In this document: piece by piece, positions 11,950 to 19,514 of the stretch
How the letters are laid out: every line of letters starts with the position of its first letter
Numbering within the stretch: the stretch's first letter is position 1
Source of the DNA: a virus
IMG/VR virus record: IMGVR_UViG_3300025425_000090
Span: 1-32,479 of that record
DNA length: 32,479 bases
Direction: 5' to 3' (one strand)
Position numbers and translations under genes: made by a program
The notes under the pieces: generated by a model
The model's database searches: none
Told to the model about the DNA's origin: nothing
Seen by the model: only the letters and a program-made list of their open reading frames with translations

Positions 11950-12079
11950 ACTTAGAGCTTGTAATAATCACTTAAAAGTTTAGTTAGAGATATCTTTCTT
12001 AATCTAATTTCCTTTTTGTTCATTTTTACCCTCCCCCCCCCTAACTTTATAACATTATCTAATTTTTTTTTTAAACCGC

Positions 12080-12107
12080 TTGACATGTGTAGGATATAAG
12101 ATAATAT
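12080..12107 (+). promoter_or_regulatory. Strong sigma70-type promoter for the replication cassette
   Basis: TTGACA (12080-12085), a 16-base spacer and TAATAT (12102-12107), about 50 bases before the coiled-coil gene. It is the best consensus match seen in the window. The 130 bases before it contain no gene, only a C9 tract (12033-12041) and T/A tracts. Confidence 0.75.
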
Positions 12108-12158
12108 CTACCTTTGTCAAGGCCCAAAAGGTGCCTTTAACCACGAAGGAGAGAAGTT

Positions 12159-12740
12159 ATGAGTGTAGATTTAACCCAAATGATGGAGGCCGACTTTGAA
12201 AACAAGCAGGCAACCAGTGTTGAGAAGATAGACCAACAAGGACTTACCACGGTAGCCGAGTTGGCCCGCCAAATAAGAGACAAAGAAGTAACGATTGAAG
12301 CCCTTGAGGAAACTATCAAGGAATACAAGAAAGACCTTCAGAAGCTTACTGACGAAGAAATGCCTGCAATGCTTGCTGAAATCGGTATATCTTCTTTTGC
12401 CCTCGACGACGGTTCTACCGTTGAGGTCAAACAAACGTATGGAGCCTCCATACTTGTTCAAAACCGTCCAACCGCTTTTGAGTGGCTACGTGACCATCAG
12501 TACGGTGACATTATTAAAAATACTGTCTCGTGCCAATTTGGCCGTGGTGAGGACGATCAAGCAAGCGCCTTTTCTACGTTCGCGGAAACACATGGGTTTC
12601 TACCACAACAGAAAACCGAGATACACCCGCAAACGTTACGTGCTTTCGTAAAAGAAAGATGTGAGGCAGGAGAGGAATTCCCCATGGAGTTATTTGGGGC
12701 TTGGGTAGGTCAACGTGCAGTTATTAAGAGAGGAAAGTAA
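12159..12740 (+). CDS. Coiled-coil protein of the replication cassette (193 aa)
   Basis: Residues about 28-67 form a coiled coil (LTTVAELARQIRDKEVTIEA, then LEETIKEYKKDLQKL). The remainder is a mixed domain including FALDDGSTVEVKQTYGASI and a C-terminal FPMELFGAWVGQRAVIKRGK. Proteins of this layout occur next to ssDNA-binding proteins in phages and are usually annotated as hypothetical or coil-containing. I infer an accessory replication or virion-assembly role without direct evidence. GGAG lies before ATG 12159, and the next start follows at once. Confidence 0.65.
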   Translation: MSVDLTQMMEADFENKQATSVEKIDQQGLTTVAELARQIRDKEVTIEALEETIKEYKKDLQKLTDEEMPAMLAEIGISSFALDDGSTVEVKQTYGASILVQNRPTAFEWLRDHQYGDIIKNTVSCQFGRGEDDQASAFSTFAETHGFLPQQKTEIHPQTLRAFVKERCEAGEEFPMELFGAWVGQRAVIKRGK

Positions 12741-12741
12741 A

Positions 12742-13521
12742 ATGACACAAGCAAAACAAGTAGCAAAACAAGAATCAACCGCAATGGCGGAATTTGATCC
12801 ATCCATGTTTGAAGCCGATGCAGGTCGGGGCATGGAAAACATGGGACAAGAAGACTTAGCGCTTCCTTTCCTAAAAGTTCTTTCAGGCAATGACCCTATA
12901 TTAGACGAAAATGAAGTGGCTCGTAAGGGGGATATTTACAATACTGTAACCGGGGCAGTTTACAAAGGTAAGGAAGGCATACGAGTTATCCCTTGTGCTT
13001 ATCAGCGTAGATTCATCCAATGGGCACCTCGCGGCATGGGGAGCGGTGCCCCCACTGCAATTTATGAACCCGGTGAGGTGCGTCCAGAAACAGCTCGGTC
13101 TAGCGATGACAACAAAGACTATGTTGCTGACGGTAGCGGGGAGTATATTGAGGAAACACATCAGCACTTCGTCGTCCTCGTTGGGGAAGACGGAGCGTTT
13201 GAGACAGCTTTGATTGCAATGAAATCTACGCAGCTTAAAAAGTCGCGGAAGTGGAATAGCATCATGGCGTCACGTTCGATGCACGGATCAAAAGGGCCGT
13301 TTACCCCTCCACGCTTTTCGCACATTTACCACCTAAAAACAATCTCTGAGGAAAACTCAAAAGGTTCGTGGCACGGTTGGGAAATGTCGGTAGATAGTGC
13401 CATTGCGGATGCTGGCCTGTACGGTAGAGCAAAAGCTTTTGCCAACAGTATAACGAGTGGTGCCGTTGTTGTTAAACATACGGATGACGATGACTTAAAT
13501 AACGACGACGTGCCTTTTTAG
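12742..13521 (+). CDS. Probable single-stranded DNA-binding protein (259 aa)
   Basis: ATG 12742 has AGAGGA upstream and is preferred over the in-frame ATG at 12715. The N-terminal LALPFLKVLSGNDP and the central EGIRVIPCAYQRRFIQW look like an OB-type beta-rich core. The C-terminus is acidic and ends DDDDLNNDDVPF, the kind of acidic tip with terminal Phe by which SSB proteins bind partner proteins. Position between the coiled-coil protein and primase supports a replication SSB role. The core fold is not certain from sequence alone. Confidence 0.6.
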   Translation: MTQAKQVAKQESTAMAEFDPSMFEADAGRGMENMGQEDLALPFLKVLSGNDPILDENEVARKGDIYNTVTGAVYKGKEGIRVIPCAYQRRFIQWAPRGMGSGAPTAIYEPGEVRPETARSSDDNKDYVADGSGEYIEETHQHFVVLVGEDGAFETALIAMKSTQLKKSRKWNSIMASRSMHGSKGPFTPPRFSHIYHLKTISEENSKGSWHGWEMSVDSAIADAGLYGRAKAFANSITSGAVVVKHTDDDDLNNDDVPF

Positions 13522-13585
13522 TCAAGTGGTCTAGTGTCTAGGCGGGGCGTTGTGCCGCGCCTATTTTTCCGTATGGGGGCAGTCT

Positions 13586-15124
13586 ATGTCATTAGAAAAA
13601 TTCAGGTCTATCTTTGAAGGTCTGAAAGTAGCCCACGGCTATTTTAAACTAGAAAAAACGGGGGCTAACGGGAAAACCCAAGGGAAAGCCGGAGTTCTTC
13701 GCGAGCCTCAGACACCGAAGCTTTGGGAAGACCACTTAACCGGCACAGGCAACGGTCTCGGCATCGTGCCTATAAACGAAGAGAACAATTGTAAGTGGGG
13801 TTGCATCGATATCGACCAGTACCCCTTAGACCATAAATTGCTGGTGGGTAAAATCCGCCGCATGAAATTACCCCTTGTTGTATGTCGGTCTAAATCGGGA
13901 GGGGCGCACTGCTTCCTTTTCACCACTTCGTGGACTGAAGCCCGAGATATGCAGAAAGCACTACGGTCGATGGCCGCTGCACTAGGCTACGGCGAGAGCG
14001 AGATTTTCCCAAAACAAATAAAACTTAATTTAGACAGGGGCGACGTCGGTAATTTTCTGAATTTGCCGTACTACGACCATGAAAACGGGCTGCGATACGC
14101 CTTTTTGGACGATGGCACTTCGGCCACTCTCGACGAGTTTATGGTGCTGCACCAGAAATACGCTAAAACCCCAGAAGAAGTCGTTAAGCTGCAGGTGGTG
14201 GGGGACGAGGAAACAAACCTGCTTCAGGACGGCCCACCTTGCCTGCAAATACTCTGTAAACAGGGTATCAGCGAAGGGGGCCGGAACAACGGCCTGTTCA
14301 ATATCGGGGTTTACCTGCGGAAAGCCTTCCCCGATAGCTGGGAGTCAGAGATACTTCGTTATAACATGGAGTATATCTCCCCTCCACTACCTCTAGGTGA
14401 GGTCAACGTGGTGGCCAAGCAGGTAGAGCGCAAAGACTACGTCTACAAATGCAATGATGCCCCCATTAATGCACACTGCAACAAAGACCTTTGCCGAACA
14501 CGTAAGTTTGGCGTTGGCTCGGCTATCGCAGGGGCAACCATCGCTAACCTCCGTAAATATAACTCTACGCCGCCCGTATGGTTTATGGACGTGAACGGCG
14601 AACCGCTGGAAATGGACACAGATGCTTTAATGAACCAAATGACCTTCCAGAAAGCGTGTATGGAGCAGCTAAACTTCATGCCGAAGTCCGTGGCCAAACA
14701 ACAGTGGGAAGGTCGTATCAGCGCCCTTCTTACTGAAATGAAGGGGAACGAAAGCGCCATCATCGAGGTCGCCGTTGATGCCAGCACGAGCGGTCAGTTT
14801 TATGACTACCTTGAGGAATTTTGCAGGCACCTACAGGTTGCCCAAGACAAAGAAGAGATACTGTTGCGCCGACCTTGGACGGACGAAGAGCAAGGGGTCA
14901 CCTACTTCAGGCTGAAAGACTTTGAAAATTTCCTGAAAAAGAATAAGTTTTTTGAATATAAATCACACCGGATTGCTCAACGCCTACGTGATATAAACGG
15001 CTCCAGCGTAGTGCTTAAGATTAAAGGCCGCGCCGTTAGAGTTTGGCAAATACCGTCATTTAACTCTTCCGACATTGAAATTGATACACCCAAGTTCGGA
15101 AATCAGCAGGGAGCACCTTTCTAA
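13586..15124 (+). CDS. Archaeo-eukaryotic-type primase-polymerase with Cys-rich C-terminal domain
   Basis: A 512-aa protein (start 13586 with a GGGGG SD, preferred over the in-frame ATG at 13550). The AEP catalytic set is visible: CIDIDQYP (D75 and D77), then SKSGGAHCFLF (S104 to H108), then EIFPKQ (139-144) and GDVGNFLNLPYY (152-163). This fits the PrimPol/TOTE-type primases. Downstream, GISEGGRNNGLFNIGVYLRK and a Cys group (C219, C224, C289, C298, C303) form a primase C-terminal, probably zinc- or Fe-S-binding domain. The last 130 residues are unassigned. It would make primers for the family A polymerase in place of a DnaG/T7-type primase. Ends in a TAATG junction. Confidence 0.85.
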   Translation: MSLEKFRSIFEGLKVAHGYFKLEKTGANGKTQGKAGVLREPQTPKLWEDHLTGTGNGLGIVPINEENNCKWGCIDIDQYPLDHKLLVGKIRRMKLPLVVCRSKSGGAHCFLFTTSWTEARDMQKALRSMAAALGYGESEIFPKQIKLNLDRGDVGNFLNLPYYDHENGLRYAFLDDGTSATLDEFMVLHQKYAKTPEEVVKLQVVGDEETNLLQDGPPCLQILCKQGISEGGRNNGLFNIGVYLRKAFPDSWESEILRYNMEYISPPLPLGEVNVVAKQVERKDYVYKCNDAPINAHCNKDLCRTRKFGVGSAIAGATIANLRKYNSTPPVWFMDVNGEPLEMDTDALMNQMTFQKACMEQLNFMPKSVAKQQWEGRISALLTEMKGNESAIIEVAVDASTSGQFYDYLEEFCRHLQVAQDKEEILLRRPWTDEEQGVTYFRLKDFENFLKKNKFFEYKSHRIAQRLRDINGSSVVLKIKGRAVRVWQIPSFNSSDIEIDTPKFGNQQGAPF

Positions 15125-15294
15125 TGGTCGAGTTAACTTTTGAAGAATATAGCAAACGCCGTAATGCGGAGATCATTCAGATGATTGACAATGATCTTAT
15201 GACGATGACGGCAGTCGCTAAATACTTTGGCATCTCTAAGCAGAGAGTCCAACAGATTTATAGCAGGGAGAAAAGGAAGGATGCACAAATTTAA
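15124..15294 (+). CDS. Small HTH protein, sigma region 4-like (56 aa)
   Basis: Starts in a TAATG junction with the primase. After an N-terminal charged helix it has TAVAKYFGISKQRVQQIYSR, a helix-turn-helix like that of sigma70 region 4 or related HTH proteins (compare GxSxxRVxQI). It contains little else, so it may act as an anti-sigma-like or DNA-binding adaptor. Overlaps the next gene by 14 bases. Role in replication or transcription switching is inference. Confidence 0.65.
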   Translation: MVELTFEEYSKRRNAEIIQMIDNDLMTMTAVAKYFGISKQRVQQIYSREKRKDAQI

Positions 15295-15466
15295 AGACAA
15301 ACCATGGTTTGGCCTGATTCCAGACGATTTGAGTAATAAGCATCTTGCTGAATTGTTGGAATGTATTGCAATGGAAGCTGACATGGAGACGGAAGACCGT
15401 AAAATTTCGGCAGTAGGTTTGGCCGACATACTTATGACAGCAGCCGAAAGGATTTCAGATGTTTAG
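15281..15466 (+). CDS. Hypothetical protein (61 aa)
   Basis: ATG 15281 (MHKFKDKPWFGLIPDDLSNK) overlaps the HTH gene and has GGAAGG and GGGAG upstream, so it is preferred over the earlier in-frame ATG at 15227. The product is mostly helical (HLAELLECIAMEADMETEDR). No family recognised. It ends inside the UvrD-like helicase start with an 8-base overlap. Confidence 0.55.
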   Translation: MHKFKDKPWFGLIPDDLSNKHLAELLECIAMEADMETEDRKISAVGLADILMTAAERISDV

Positions 15467-16976
15467 GATATTTGGACCACCGGGAACAGGTAAAACCACC
15501 ACGTTGTTGAACATGGTAGATGAAGCCTTAGAAGCGGGTACACATCCGCACCGCATTGCTTTCCTAGCCTTTACACGGAAAGCGGCCAACGAAGCAGAAG
15601 AACGTGCCGCAGCTCGATTTAATCTGGACCCTAAAAAAGACCTGATCTACTTCCGAACACTGCACTCACTAGCCCTAACAATGACAGACATTAGACCCGA
15701 GCAAGTGATGCAAGAGTCTCACTTCAAAGAGTTAAGTCGGTCAATAGGTGTCACGCTCGGCGGGACAAAAGCAGGTAGTTTTGATGATGACATCCCCTCT
15801 ATGGTTGCCAGTAACGATCCTATACTCGGGCTGATTAACCTAGCCCGTTTAAGAAAGGTCCCGTTAAGAGAGCAGTACAACCAAAGCAATATTGAGCCCG
15901 ATTGGAACACTGTCAACTATGTTGATAAATGTCTCCGAGAGTACAAAGAAAGCATGGGGTTTTATGACTTCACGGACATGTTGGCGGAGTTTGTTAAAGG
16001 GGCCGATAACTTTTGCCCTGACTTTGATCTATGCTTCTTAGATGAGGCACAAGATTTAAGTCCACTGCAATGGGAACTAGCTCACGCTATCGACCGGCAT
16101 TCTAAAAAAATGTATTGTGCAGGCGACGATGACCAAGCTATTTATCGGTGGGCAGGCGCAGACGTGGACCACTTTATTAACTTACCCGGTGGGTCTGAAA
16201 CCTTGTCTCAGTCCTATCGTGTTCCTCAACGGGTCCACAACCTCGCCGAGAATGTTGTGCGCCGTATCGCCCGTCGATTCCCCAAGAGCTATGAGCCAAA
16301 AAAGGAATTAGGCAACGTCACACGGATCAACACCATCTCTGCACTAGACATGGCCGAAGGATCATGGCTCATCTTAGCTCAAGCCGGGTATCACCTACAG
16401 CCGGTGGCTGGTGAGCTAAAGTCAAGTGGTTACCTGTTCAACTACCGTGGCCATAGGAGCATTAGTGAGAAGCTATCTGAAGCGGTTAATGGGTGGGAGC
16501 AGTTGCGCAAAGGCAAAGCAATCTCGGGGGAAGTAGCACGTAAGATATACAGTTTTATGTCTACCGGCACCCGAGTGTTAAGGGGCTATAAGAAGCTAAC
16601 CGGCATCAATGATCATGACCTTGTTACCATGGGAACCCTGATAGATAGCTACGGGTTGAAAGCGGAAAAGACCATGATATGGTCAGAAGCAATGGACAAA
16701 CTGCCCGAAGTGGACCGAGCGTACATCACGGCACTATTGCGACGGGGCGAGAAATTTAATGGCATACCCCGTATTACAGCCTCCACGATCCACGGGTCAA
16801 AAGGCGGTGAGGCGGATAACGTTGTGCTGTTCACTGACCTTAGTCCAGCCGCCGATAACGAAATGAGGGTTAACCCGGATGATATGCACAGAGTGTTTTA
16901 CGTTGGTTTAACACGAACGAAACAAAACCTATTTATCGTTGACGCTGAAGACGCCACAAGGAGTTATGACTTATGA
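15459..16976 (+). CDS. UvrD/Rep-like SF1A DNA helicase
   Basis: A 505-aa helicase with all main motifs: I GPPGTGKTT (6-14), Ia AFTRKAANEA, II LDEAQDLSPL (D195, E196), III AGDDDQAIYRWAGAD, IV SQSYRVP, V ASTIHGSKGGEADNVVLF and VI FYVGLTRTKQNLF. It is shorter than UvrD (about 720 aa), with reduced 1B/2B insertions, as in phage versions. It unwinds DNA 3'-5' in known relatives. Given that no DnaB/T7-like helicase is present, it is a candidate replicative or repair helicase here. ATGA overlap with the gene downstream. Confidence 0.93.
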   Translation: MFRIFGPPGTGKTTTLLNMVDEALEAGTHPHRIAFLAFTRKAANEAEERAAARFNLDPKKDLIYFRTLHSLALTMTDIRPEQVMQESHFKELSRSIGVTLGGTKAGSFDDDIPSMVASNDPILGLINLARLRKVPLREQYNQSNIEPDWNTVNYVDKCLREYKESMGFYDFTDMLAEFVKGADNFCPDFDLCFLDEAQDLSPLQWELAHAIDRHSKKMYCAGDDDQAIYRWAGADVDHFINLPGGSETLSQSYRVPQRVHNLAENVVRRIARRFPKSYEPKKELGNVTRINTISALDMAEGSWLILAQAGYHLQPVAGELKSSGYLFNYRGHRSISEKLSEAVNGWEQLRKGKAISGEVARKIYSFMSTGTRVLRGYKKLTGINDHDLVTMGTLIDSYGLKAEKTMIWSEAMDKLPEVDRAYITALLRRGEKFNGIPRITASTIHGSKGGEADNVVLFTDLSPAADNEMRVNPDDMHRVFYVGLTRTKQNLFIVDAEDATRSYDL

Positions 16977-17323
16977 AGCAGAAAGACACCCCGCAAATGC
17001 GGTTTGAATTTATAAAGGCTGAGATAGACAGGGCCTTTGTACATGCAGACGACGACTGGAAAGCTGGTTACTATCGTAACGCTGCTAAGTATCTCTCAGA
17101 ACACCACTTTGTTGAAGGCGGTAAGATTTGTGCCTTTTGCAGAGCCCAAGGGATGGCTGATCCCTACCACCACAATGTTTGGGGAGCAATGATACGCTCT
17201 CTACAAACTCTAGGATGGATTGAAAAAATAGGTATGGTCAGACCGACTACACGCCACACGCATATTAACGCGGTGTGTCGGTGGGAAAGCAAACTATTTA
17301 AGGGAAGCACAAATGGAACGTGA
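16973..17323 (+). CDS. Conserved hypothetical protein, winged-helix-like (116 aa)
   Basis: The C-terminal half, HHNVWGAMIRSLQTLGWIEK then HTHINAVCRWESKLF, looks like a winged-helix domain, with CAFCRAQGMADPYHHN before it. The CxxC with nearby His could bind a metal. Start in an ATGA overlap with the helicase gene. I recall similar proteins beside helicase or replication genes in other phages, but no function is established. It overlaps the next small gene by 11 bases. Confidence 0.6.
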   Translation: MKQKDTPQMRFEFIKAEIDRAFVHADDDWKAGYYRNAAKYLSEHHFVEGGKICAFCRAQGMADPYHHNVWGAMIRSLQTLGWIEKIGMVRPTTRHTHINAVCRWESKLFKGSTNGT

Positions 17324-17393
17324 AGAAGAACAAGAAATGAGTTGGAAAGAGTGGGAGTCCCCAGAACTTGAGGAGGTGTTGAAATGGCTTTAA
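17313..17393 (+). CDS. Small acidic peptide ORF (26 aa)
   Basis: ATG 17313 with AAGGG eight bases upstream. The peptide (MEREEEQEMSWKEWESPELE plus EVLKWL) is acidic and amphipathic. Inside its 3' end lies an AGGAGG that serves the next ORF. It may be a real micro-protein or only a carrier of the next RBS. Confidence 0.4.
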   Translation: MEREEEQEMSWKEWESPELEEVLKWL

Positions 17394-17419
17394 ATCAAAC
17401 AGGCAATGCACTCAATTAG
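17384..17419 (+). CDS. Possible leader peptide (11 aa) before the structured region
   Basis: ATG 17384 has AGGAGG at 17371-17376 with a 7-base spacer, the best SD in the window, yet the frame encodes only MALNQTGNALN before TAG. It ends inside the first 18-nt direct repeat and just before the long inverted repeat. A translated leader could control folding of the RNA that follows; alternatively this is a gene cut off by insertion of the structured element. Confidence 0.4.
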   Translation: MALNQTGNALN

Positions 17420-17670
17420 AGTGTTTTGATTGTGGTTGTATTTGGTAAATTTTGACGGTATTCCTGTTCGATTCAGGCTTGTGATATTTGGTAAATACTT
17501 AGATGATATTAAGGTTCGATTCCTTGCCAGCCACAATCAAAACACTTTACCAACTAATATAGAAAAAGATAAATAAAGTTTAAGCATGGAGCTGGCCCAG
17601 ATGCCGAACTGATTTTGGTTCGTAATAAGCGAAGCCCCGTCAAATGCGGTGAAATGCACTCAATTAGAGT
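17405..17670 (+). repeat. 18-nt direct repeat flanking the structured region
   Basis: AATGCACTCAATTAGAGT occurs at 17405-17422 and again at 17653-17670, 248 bases apart. The core ACTC-AATTA-GAGT can form a small hairpin and resembles a tRNA D-arm lacking the GG. The repeats could be a target duplication or recombination site around the structured element, or a repeated RNA structural module. Confidence 0.75.
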
Positions 17671-17743
17671 CTCTTTATAATATACACCGAGACGGGCAAA
17701 CCTAAATTGTAACAAAAACAAGGACAATTTTAAGGGTAATATT
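17405..17743 (+). ncRNA. Candidate structured RNA with tandem tRNA-like T-arms
   Basis: A gene-free stretch of over 300 bases. AGTGTTTTGATTGTGG (17420-17435) and CCACAATCAAAACACT (17531-17546) are a perfect 16-bp inverted repeat, extendable to about 22 bp with wobbles. Inside are two hairpins with tRNA T-loop sequence: CCTG-TTCGATT-CAGG (17463-17477) and AAGG-TTCGATT-CCTT (17511-17525), the latter followed by TTGCCAGCCA. Each is preceded by ATTTGGTAAAT (17440-17450, 17486-17496), resembling D-loops. No anticodon arm or matching acceptor is evident, so these are not normal tRNAs. Further hairpins lie at 17605-17622 and 17669-17693. Confidence 0.5.
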
Positions 17744-19225
17744 ATGGATTTAACACAGCAAGAAAGTAGTAAAATTATGCAGGACTATAACTACGAAACT
17801 ATGCCTTATGACCACCAACGAGTTGCGCTGGAAGACTCGTGGTCTGCGGAATACTACGCGCTGTTTATGGAAATGGGCACGGGAAAAACCAAGGTTGCTA
17901 TCGATACGATGGCGGTGTTGTATGAGGCGGGGAAACTAAAAGCGGCTTTGATTATAGCGCCCAAAGGGGTATATGACAACTGGATCAAGGGTGAGATACC
18001 TATCCATTTGCCTAAACGCATCCCTCGCAAGATATGCCGCTGGACCCCTGCTAAGACTAAGCGTTTCGAGGAAGAGCTTCTGGATTTTATTGTTGATAAG
18101 GATCCCTTTTTAAAGATTTTTGTCATAAACGTTGAAGCTTTTTCTAGTGTTAGGGGGTCTGACGCGGCCACTGCTTTTCTTCATCAAAACCCTGACAACA
18201 TGGTGATAGTGGACGAATCAACGACGATAAAGAACCGCAAGGCCGCTAGGACCAAGAGCATTATGTCCTTACGGAAACGGTCTAAGTATCGCCGCATATT
18301 AACAGGATCACCCATTACAAAAAGCCCAATGGACTTATTTAGTCAGTGCGGGTTTCTTGAAGAGAAGTCGCTGGGCTTTAATTCTTACTATGCGTTTCAA
18401 GCTCGGTACGCCAACATTCAGCAACGGACCATGGGGCACCGCAGTTTTCAACAAATCATGGGTTACCGTCGTTTGGACGAACTTTCTGAAAAGTTAGATA
18501 GCTTCAGTAACCGGGTACTAAAAGTAGACTGCTTAGACCTGCCTCCCAAGGTGTACCTTCGGCGCGACGTGGAACTGACTCCCGAACAGGAAAAGTTATA
18601 CCAGCAGATGAAAAAGTTAGCGTTGGCCAAGCTTGAGAGTGGCGAACTGGCGACCACGGCCAGCGTGTTAACTCAGATCATGCGCCTTCAACAGATTTGC
18701 TGCGGTCACTTAATGCCTGACAATGGTGCAATACAGCTTATAAAGAACAACCGATTAAATGAGCTTTTGGACGTGGTAGAAGAGTTACAGGGGAAAGCCA
18801 TTATTTGGGCGACGTATACACACGACCTCCAACAAATAGCAACTACCCTGCGCGACCGTTTCGGGCCAGATTCTGTCGCAACCTATTATGGGGAGACACC
18901 TCAAGACGAACGTCAGGAGATTGTTAACGATTTCCAAGACCCGAAAAACCCGTTGCGGTTCTTTGTGGGACAGCCCAAGACAGGCGGTTATGGCATTACT
19001 TTGACTGAGGCTAACACGGTCATCTATTACAGTAATAGTTATGACTTGGAGATACGATTGCAGTCCGAGGACCGGGCGCACCGGATTGGTCAGACGAACA
19101 GGGTAACGTATATTGATTTAGTTTCGCCGGGAACGATTGACGAAAAAATACTAGAAGCCCTACGCAACAAGATTGATGTTGCGGGTCAGGTTCTAGGCGA
19201 AGACACTAAGAGCTGGTTGAGGTAA
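17744..19225 (+). CDS. SNF2-like DEAD/DEAH-box helicase
   Basis: A 493-aa SF2 protein of the SNF2 class. Walker A MGTGKT (44-49), motif II VDEST (D157, E158; DEST replaces DEAH), motif III LTGSPITKSP, then the second lobe with IIWATYTHDLQQI, GYGITLTEANTVIYYSNSYD and RAHRIGQTNRVTYIDLV. The QxxxRxxRIGQ motif is diagnostic. Relatives translocate on dsDNA and remodel protein-DNA complexes, and phage forms sit in replication clusters. Start 17744 has AAGGG upstream. It follows the structured non-coding region. Its TAA abuts the stop of the opposing gene with no bases between. Confidence 0.93.
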   Translation: MDLTQQESSKIMQDYNYETMPYDHQRVALEDSWSAEYYALFMEMGTGKTKVAIDTMAVLYEAGKLKAALIIAPKGVYDNWIKGEIPIHLPKRIPRKICRWTPAKTKRFEEELLDFIVDKDPFLKIFVINVEAFSSVRGSDAATAFLHQNPDNMVIVDESTTIKNRKAARTKSIMSLRKRSKYRRILTGSPITKSPMDLFSQCGFLEEKSLGFNSYYAFQARYANIQQRTMGHRSFQQIMGYRRLDELSEKLDSFSNRVLKVDCLDLPPKVYLRRDVELTPEQEKLYQQMKKLALAKLESGELATTASVLTQIMRLQQICCGHLMPDNGAIQLIKNNRLNELLDVVEELQGKAIIWATYTHDLQQIATTLRDRFGPDSVATYYGETPQDERQEIVNDFQDPKNPLRFFVGQPKTGGYGITLTEANTVIYYSNSYDLEIRLQSEDRAHRIGQTNRVTYIDLVSPGTIDEKILEALRNKIDVAGQVLGEDTKSWLR

Positions 19226-19489
19226 CTACGACTTTTTAGACTTTGCGCCTGAACATTTCCAACGATTTCGTGACAAATTGTTGGGAGTGTTTGGGTCGTT
19301 TTGTTTCTTATTAGACAGCCCTTTCTTTATGCCAAGGCTTCTTGCACAGTAGCTGTCGCCTTTTGAGGTACCTGCACGAACTCTGGGACCACCGCCTTTA
19401 GCCTTTCCGGCTTGTCCGTAACTAACCTTTTTGCCGGAAGAAGTTACTTTAACTTTTGCTTTGCCTTTTGCGGGTTTTTTTGTAGGCAT
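19226..19489 (-). CDS. Basic conserved hypothetical protein (87 aa)
   Basis: The first 35 residues are Lys/Gly/Ala-rich and probably disordered (MPTKKPAKGKAKVKVTSSGK). The second half has GTSKGDSYCARSLGIKKG then NTPNNLSRNRWKCSG, a compact motif set that looks conserved. It may bind DNA or sit in the virion. It is the last gene of the late leftward block and ends TAG abutting the helicase stop. The start has no clear SD. Function unknown. Confidence 0.65.
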   Translation of the reverse strand: MPTKKPAKGKAKVKVTSSGKKVSYGQAGKAKGGGPRVRAGTSKGDSYCARSLGIKKGLSNKKQNDPNTPNNLSRNRWKCSGAKSKKS

Positions 19490-19497
19490 CTTTAATA

Positions 19498-19514
19498 GAC
19501 CGTCATCGACGGTC
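19498..19514. repeat. Perfect 7-bp inverted repeat upstream of the basic protein
   Basis: GACCGTC-ATC-GACGGTC lies 9 bases upstream of the 19489 start. It can form a stem with a 3-nt loop in RNA, but no T run follows on the leftward strand, so it is not a classical terminator. An operator or an RNA processing/stability hairpin is possible. Confidence 0.55.

Noticed and set aside
12033-12041. C9 homopolymer as a regulatory element
   Set aside because: It lies in a non-coding gap and may be only a slippage-prone tract or sequencing artefact; no structure pairs with it.
17400-17533. A conventional tRNA gene ending in TTGCCAG-CCA
   Set aside because: The T-arm is canonical, but GGCAA at 17402-17406 pairs with only part of the 3' end, uses bases needed for the T-stem, and no anticodon arm fits.
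17570-17743. Group I intron, tmRNA or hammerhead ribozyme
   Set aside because: I compared remembered core motifs by eye and found no P7/G-site, tag-peptide or CUGANGA-GAAA core; only generic hairpins are visible.
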